Assembly (NCBI GenBank): GCA_003427395.1
Contig: BFEA01000086.1
Span: 3,043,007 to 3,074,209, forward strand
From: Chara braunii
Taxonomy: Eukaryota > Streptophyta > Charophyceae > Charales > Characeae
Direction of reading: 5' to 3'
DNA length: 31,203 nt
Shown here: piece after piece, positions 26,225 to 31,203 of the stretch
Numbering within the stretch: position 1 is the stretch's first letter
Layout: each line of letters begins with the position of its first letter
Program-made: the position numbers and the translations under genes
The notes under the pieces: model-generated
What the model was told of the DNA's origin: nothing
Databases searched by the model: none
The model's input: the letters and a program-made list of their open reading frames with translations, nothing else

Positions 26225-26810
26225 CAATCTGGCGGTTCCCCCATTGGGCAACGTGTGTTTGACTATTTTTCGGCCCCAATCAAATTGGGGTTGTGCAACC
26301 GAGAGGTAGTAAATACCTAACAAGATGTCCATAGGGAGATCGTCGTTGACTAGGAACGAGACTCGATGTCTCAGTTCCCCTCCCGCGTACGGGAAAAGAC
26401 ACTCAATGTCTTTAAGGTAATCGGTGACTACCATGCGCTGTTTGTTGGCACAGGTCGATTCCACAGGTCGATTCCACAGGTCGACTCAGGCGCTGCACTT
26501 GGCCCTGTAAGTGCAGCCTCTCAACGCACACGCGAGTAATAAAATTATGGGTCGAGCAAGTGTCATAATAGGCCTCGACCTTACGGTCACCGATGACCAC
26601 CTCGCCGACGAACAACTCACCCTTAGGGGCTTTGGCCATGGCCGTCCAAGAAGCTAGCAGGTCCAATCTTGACCAGTCCTCCTCTAGTTCCTCTAAGGAC
26701 TTAAACACATTCAACGAACATAGGATCGCTGGGTCCGAATGTGTTCGTGGGACGACGATGGAGTCAGTAGCTTGGGCCATCTCTCGAGATGCTGAGGGTG
26801 TGTCTACCAC
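26225..26810 (-). pseudogene. Element 2 aspartic protease, frameshifted by a 13 bp duplication
   Basis: VEAYYDTCSTHNFITR aligns with the retropepsin active-site region (usually D-S/T-G-A-T-H-N-F), with C replacing G. Further on, PMDILLGIYYLSVAQPQFDW matches the conserved ILG block. The two halves are in different frames. The switch is at 26450-26485, where ACAGGTCGATTCC is tandemly repeated. Confidence 0.8.
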
Positions 26811-26839
26811 CTCGACCTTAGCAGGAACAACTACTATTC

Positions 26840-28450
26840 CTACTGGCCCGACGTGTTTCTCGAAGCAGTGCCAAAATTGTTGGCCACATTGCTACCTACG
26901 GGAGCGTAGGATCTCAATGCCTGCCCCATCGTAGGCGGGATCTTCTCGGTCACCTTCTTATTGCGGCACTTGAACTGGTTATGGTCATATTGACCACAAC
27001 GAATACAGGCAGCCTGGTATACCGGACTCTTCACACGTCCTATGTGAGACTCGCTTTCTCTCATGGAGGAGCGTTAGGGTCAACTTGACTCATAGACCGG
27101 GAACCTCCACGACGTCTACCGGTCACCTTACCTTTCTGGACAGAGGCAGCGACTATTCCACCCCCTGAAACTTCTACGTTGCCCGCCTCTGAACCCGCTC
27201 CCTCCTGGAAGTCATATTCTAACTCGATGGTAGAACCATCGTTGTCAACGAACATTATGCGGCCTTTCGCCTTCCAGTTGGGAGGCAGTGACTTCTTCCT
27301 TTCGTCCGTCGTGGGTGTATGTCCATGCCCTATCTTTGCCTCTAGGTCTAAGGCCTTCTTGCTGAACGAGGGAAAGTTGTGCATATTGATGTTGGTCTCA
27401 CCTGCCAACTGATTCCTGAGAGGCAAAGGAAAACATCTCAGCTATGCAGTGAGTAAGACATGGGGGTCATAGCATACTCCAGGAACACAGATCAGACACT
27501 CTACTACGTCTGTGGCTTCCCTTACTGACTTGAATTGCCTGTTGTTCAAAGTCAAGATCGCGTCAGTGGTCTTTTGAGCCTCCTTAGGATCATGCCACCT
27601 TTCTTCCACCAGCTTAAGAAAGTCCTCCATGTTCTGGTTAACTGCCCAAGCGCGGAAGTCATGACCGTATCCCTATAGCTGCACTAAACCACTCAACCAT
27701 CTTGCTGCACTCCCCTCTAAATAGGAGGCGGACACAAACACTTTCTCGTGCGGCAAGGTCAATTTACATTTGACTTAAGCTGGCACTGACCTCAACCATG
27801 TGTCGAGGTCTTCGCCCCTCTTGTCCCCTGTAAAGGGTTTGGGGGAGGCGATGGTCGTCTTCAGAACCCACTGGCTTTGTCCCGGTACCTGTCCCACTCC
27901 AAGTTGTGGACCTTGGGGACCAGGCTGTTGCTGTGCAGGTTGTGAGACAACAGGCTGCCCGGTTACGGCAACCTGCAACGGAGGTTGGGAATACACTAAC
28001 TGTACAGGAACCTGAACACTAGGACCTGCTGAGAACCCTCCTGTTAGCGGCATACCTAGGGAAGCGGCTTGGACCGATGTTGGAGAGACATATGGGATAC
28101 TCTAGTCACCAGTGGGACAAAAGGAGGAGGATGCACAACGGGCCAGGCACCGGGCCCGGACGGCGATGGAGTTGTTTTCGCCCGTCCAACCAATACGGCT
28201 ATACTTTGTTGGATGGCCTATGAGAGAGTCGTCTGGTGCTCCTGCATTTCTACTACATCTAGCAGGACGGTCCGTAGGGTCCTCACATTATCATCCATGT
28301 GCGTCAGATCCATCTCCTCTAACTTACTAACGTCAGCTTGTCTCCGCTGTATCTTGGCTCTTCTTCTTATCATTTTGTCCTTCCCTGCCTTTATCTCTCC
28401 TACCGCTTGTTGTAGTTGTGCCTCGCGAATAGCTGCTCGAGGGTCAACAC
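26840..28450 (-). pseudogene. Element 2 gag with CCHC zinc knuckle, several stops
   Basis: From the N-terminus: a charged coiled-coil-like segment (28440-28225), a P/Q-rich stretch (GPQGPQLGVGQVPGQSQ), then PKPFTGDKRGEDLDTWL and KVFVSASYLEGSAARWL as in plant gag. NMEDFLKLVEERWHDP, PLRNQLAG and a CCHC knuckle CIRCGQYDHNQFKC near 26990-27010 follow. At least four stops interrupt the frame (in minus-strand order, TAG near 28225, TAA near 27776, TAG near 27675, and one near 27442), and the knuckle is in another frame. Capsid protein in life; not translatable now. Confidence 0.85.
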
Positions 28451-28469
28451 TAACTTTTGGCTTGCCATG

Positions 28470-29472
28470 ACGCCAGTGGACTGACTCAAGGTTTATGCAA
28501 CCGTTGACCCTATAGTCCCTGAACTACTAGCCTAAGAGCTCTACTGCGCAGCAGTTGCCAATGGCTGCTGAAGTAGCAGCCTCGCTCGCGAATGTCGTGC
28601 TTGCCTCTGCGGCCCTACCTCTTCACTGCGGCTGCCGTCTCTCTCTCTGCTGGCCGAACAGGAACATGTCACCCTCTGGCCCTAATGCCAAGTGGGCTAT
28701 AGGGCGTTTTGCCGATCGCAGGATCCTATCGTCCTCTCTAGTGTCCTCCCTGTCACTCATAGGCTACAACATTGTACATTGTCGGCACTAGGTCACTCTC
28801 AATGCCTACCGCAGCATGATGTACAGACCGATTTAAAATTAAAAAAATTAATAATTGGTGGCTATGTCAGAGACTATACATTTGGGTCCCATAGGTAAGT
28901 TCAGATTCATACAAACGAAAACTATTTTACTTTGACTAGTGCGCAAACAGAGAAGCAATTGAGCAGAAATTGTTTCTACCTATGTTGTCTGTCAGATGTT
29001 ACATCTAACTAATCAAAATAAAAATAGAATCATTTGTTGGGTCTGTTTGCAGATTGGAATTTTGCCCGAACTTATCACCTGAAATCTACCCCTCCCTCAG
29101 TTCTTCTTGAATGTCTCTTGTCGGCACCGTCCAGCGTGCGTGTCTAAAGGTGTGCACATGGCCCACCCTTGTGCCCCGAGTCCTGCTGAGTTGGCCAGCC
29201 CTGCACAATATTTATCCTCAAGTGCAATGAGCCTTACACCGACCGATTGGTTGATCAGGAGGCGTTTTTATGGACGGCCTCCGAAGTCCTCAGGAATTAT
29301 TTAACGTCGCAAACAAGACGACGATCACAGCCAATGGAAGGTCCCCGCCGATACTCATTTATAGACGTCCGGTACTCGTCTTTCCCGTAGGGCTGGCCTG
29401 CCCCTCAGAACCCATCTGTAGCGCAGCAGCAAAGCATGCGTGCTCTACTCCCGGTGGGTTGGCATGCCAAAT
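28470..29472 (-). other. Element 2 leader between 5' LTR and gag; no clear ORF
   Basis: About 1 kb without a supportable frame, A/T-richer around 28830-29040. Two to three bases after the LTR (29469 downward) the minus strand reads TGGCATGCCAACCC, a possible PBS because it begins TGG, but I cannot name the tRNA. Confidence 0.4.
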
Positions 29473-30407
29473 TGCGAGGAAAATGAGTGATAGCGAACTT
29501 CAGAAACCAAGCAGCATCATACACATGAGACCAAATAGTCGTGACCTCGAACCAAAAGCATAATTGCATCACGAGTCCCACCAAATAAGAGCACAGCAAA
29601 AGCTCATAAGTGACAATGTTCGAATAGTCTCATCATCATCAACAAAGAACCAATGTCGACATCCTATCTGCCGCTTTATGGCCAAACTACAAATGACATA
29701 TCCTATCTAGCCTATCAACAATGTCACTGTGACATCAACAACTCCCGGAAGTACGAGCAGATCTCGGCCAATGTTGTTCGCCTCAAGCACCAGGTATGTC
29801 TCTCGTATCACTCACAACCTCGATCCCCCACTCACAGATGCCACGTGCACCCAAAGACCACCATGCGCCCCATCCAACATACAGCAGCGCAGCTCGGCTA
29901 TGGCTGCCTGCTCCTTCCAGCTCGCCCGTGAGTGTGTGAGCGTCGACCAGCGTATAGCGCAACAACATTTGCGCAGCATGCAGCCAGTACCCGAATGCCC
30001 AATGCGGGGGTAGGCCATTTCCTATATGGAAGTGACCTGCCTGCTGCGTGCGGCCTGCCTGTGTTGGGCCCCTGCCCGAAAACTTCCAATAGGCCCCGAG
30101 TGGCCGAGCCCCAGACCAAGGGAATCAGGCACAAAGCCTGAAGTGGTTGCCCGAGTTCAACTGCCCGTAGCCTGTGTTTGCTCTATGTCGCGTGTCTGGC
30201 CCAGGGCCGACTTCAGATACATTGGGAAAAGGTAGCCTCAGCCTGGGCACTCTCAACCAATTGACGCAGCGCAACTGCCTGAATTTCCCCAGTTGCCTGA
30301 AGATCCGAAATAGGCCTCTCGTCACTTGTTAGGGCCGCCTTCACTTAGGGCGGCCAACCTCGCTGATTTAGGGCCCAGTGGGGCTTATAGAGGCCTTGCA
30401 CCGCACA
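29473..30407 (-). repeat. Element 2 5' LTR
   Basis: 935 bp, minus-strand start TGTGCGGTGCAAGG and end ...TCGCA. Collinear with 22022-23058. A CTATAAG motif lies about 20 bases from its start, too near the edge to be a confident TATA box. Confidence 0.92.
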
Positions 30408-31203
30408 AAAGTTTGAGATACCAGGGCCATTACCCAGATTTGGCAAGAAACTTTTGAGCTACTTAGAAAATTATTACTACAAACTTCAGAAGAAAAGGTC
30501 TACCCACAACAAAACACGCCACCACAAAGGTCCTACAAATGCTCAAAACCCTGGAAATCCCTAGCAACCATTCTGAAGCTCTCCAGCATTGTCTTACTCC
30601 CTGTCGAGCTCTTCCAAGCCTCACACCCCCACCCTGCTGGGTTATAGGGCAACACGACTCGCCCCAGCTCCGTCCAAGGTCGTCCCAGCAGCAACCCTTG
30701 GTTGTCCCTTGGAATGCCCACCCCAAAGCATCCCCAGATCTCTCTACCAGGCCTCACACTCCTGCATCCGCAGGTTACATGGCAACACCCCAGCACCGGC
30801 CAGCGTCGTTCTAGCATCGAACAGCCGCAGATCACTCAGTATATCAGCAACGGAGCCGTCTAAGATGAGTTGCTAGGAGTCCCCAGAATCCTAAATCATT
30901 CTTAAGACCCCCATTGGCAGACATGAACAACCAACAAAACCTTTGATCATAAGAACATTCAGACCGAAAAAAACACCTGCCTTAGTGCTTTCAGCAGCCA
31001 AACCCTATATGTCTCCCCCTTAGGTCCCAATATTCAATCTCTACCAGGCCTCGCACCCCCAACTGCTAGGCTACAGAGGGGCACGACCCACCCTAGAAGC
31101 CCCCCACCTGCTAGGCTACAGGGCAAAGCGACCCGCCCCGCCTCCAGCCAGCGTCGACTAAGTACCAGCTCACCAATAGCCACTAGAGTGCCTTACACCC
31201 TCG
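30408..31203. repeat. Flanking DNA with degenerate GC-rich motif, four copies
   Basis: A motif of the form CTGCTAGGYTACAGGGCAAC followed by ACGACCCGCCCCAGCTCC and GGCCAGCGTCG recurs at about 30628, 30772, 31058 and 31110. It is often preceded by AGGCCTCACACCCCC. A related copy sits near 17270. No gene is supported here. Confidence 0.6.

Larger units (their letters stand above)
22022..30407 (-). mobile_element. Element 2: degenerate full-length Ty3/gypsy (chromovirus-type) retrotransposon
   Basis: Minus-strand order: 5' LTR (30407-29473), leader, gag with CCHC, protease, RT, RNase H, integrase, chromodomain-like end, polypurine tract, 3' LTR (23058-22022). AAAG flanks both outer ends (22018-22021, 30408-30411). 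The LTRs agree at roughly nine bases in ten by eye once the artefactual 99 bases in the left one are ignored, so this is an old insertion. Multiple stops, frameshifts, a retroposed insertion and tandem duplications make it non-autonomous. Confidence 0.93.

Overview
The window looks like intergenic, transposon-dense DNA from a green plant, either a land plant or a charophyte alga. I read it as eukaryotic because it holds two Ty3/gypsy LTR retrotransposons, tRNA-related SINE-like repeats, foldback MITEs and long microsatellites. One retrotransposon carries a primer-binding site matching plant tRNA-Asp, the type used by Athila-like elements. No ordinary host gene can be supported. A streptophyte alga such as Chara is only a guess. 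Scattered N bases and a Nextera adapter at 22438-22456 show this is a short-read draft assembly.

1-13972 (minus strand): a very large, 3'-incomplete Ty3/gypsy element, here Element 1. In its own direction it has a candidate 3.7 kb 5' LTR (10251-13972) containing ~118 bp tandem repeats, a tRNA-Asp PBS (10229-10247), a leader, an arginine/acid-rich ORF (9257-9802) and a probable 91 nt intron (9157-9247). Six accessory ORFs follow head to tail (8652 down to 4800), then gag-protease (4780 down to 1480), then pol in the -1 frame after a T TTT TTG slippery heptamer. Pol runs off the left edge with reverse transcriptase and the start of RNase H intact. The accessory ORFs are the most unusual part. 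They form two families of tandem paralogues (two copies of one; three or four of the other), use all three frames, and meet at stop/start junctions such as ATGA and ATGGTTAG that resemble termination-reinitiation sites. I know of no retrotransposon with such an array ahead of gag. Several ORFs carry single stops or a frameshift, so this copy is at least partly decayed.

13973-22021: a mosaic of small repeats. It includes an RNase H relic (14748-14960), three copies of a TA-flanked foldback MITE (15041, 18060, 18387), about ten small GC-rich hairpins in series (15274-15625), a CTT microsatellite, poly-T-linked SINE-like repeats (16946, 17418, 21941), a tRNA-related SINE (20271, 21770), a long inverted repeat (19739-20160) and local duplications.

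22022-30407 (minus strand): Element 2, a complete-length but dead chromovirus-type Ty3/gypsy element. It has both LTRs, a polypurine tract and an AAAG target duplication. Gag and pol carry many stops, small duplications and a short retroposed insertion with a 16 bp target-site duplication inside integrase. Its left LTR contains the adapter flanked by an 80 bp duplication, an assembly artefact.

30408-31203: flanking DNA with four degenerate copies of a GC-rich ~60-70 bp motif, also seen near 17270.
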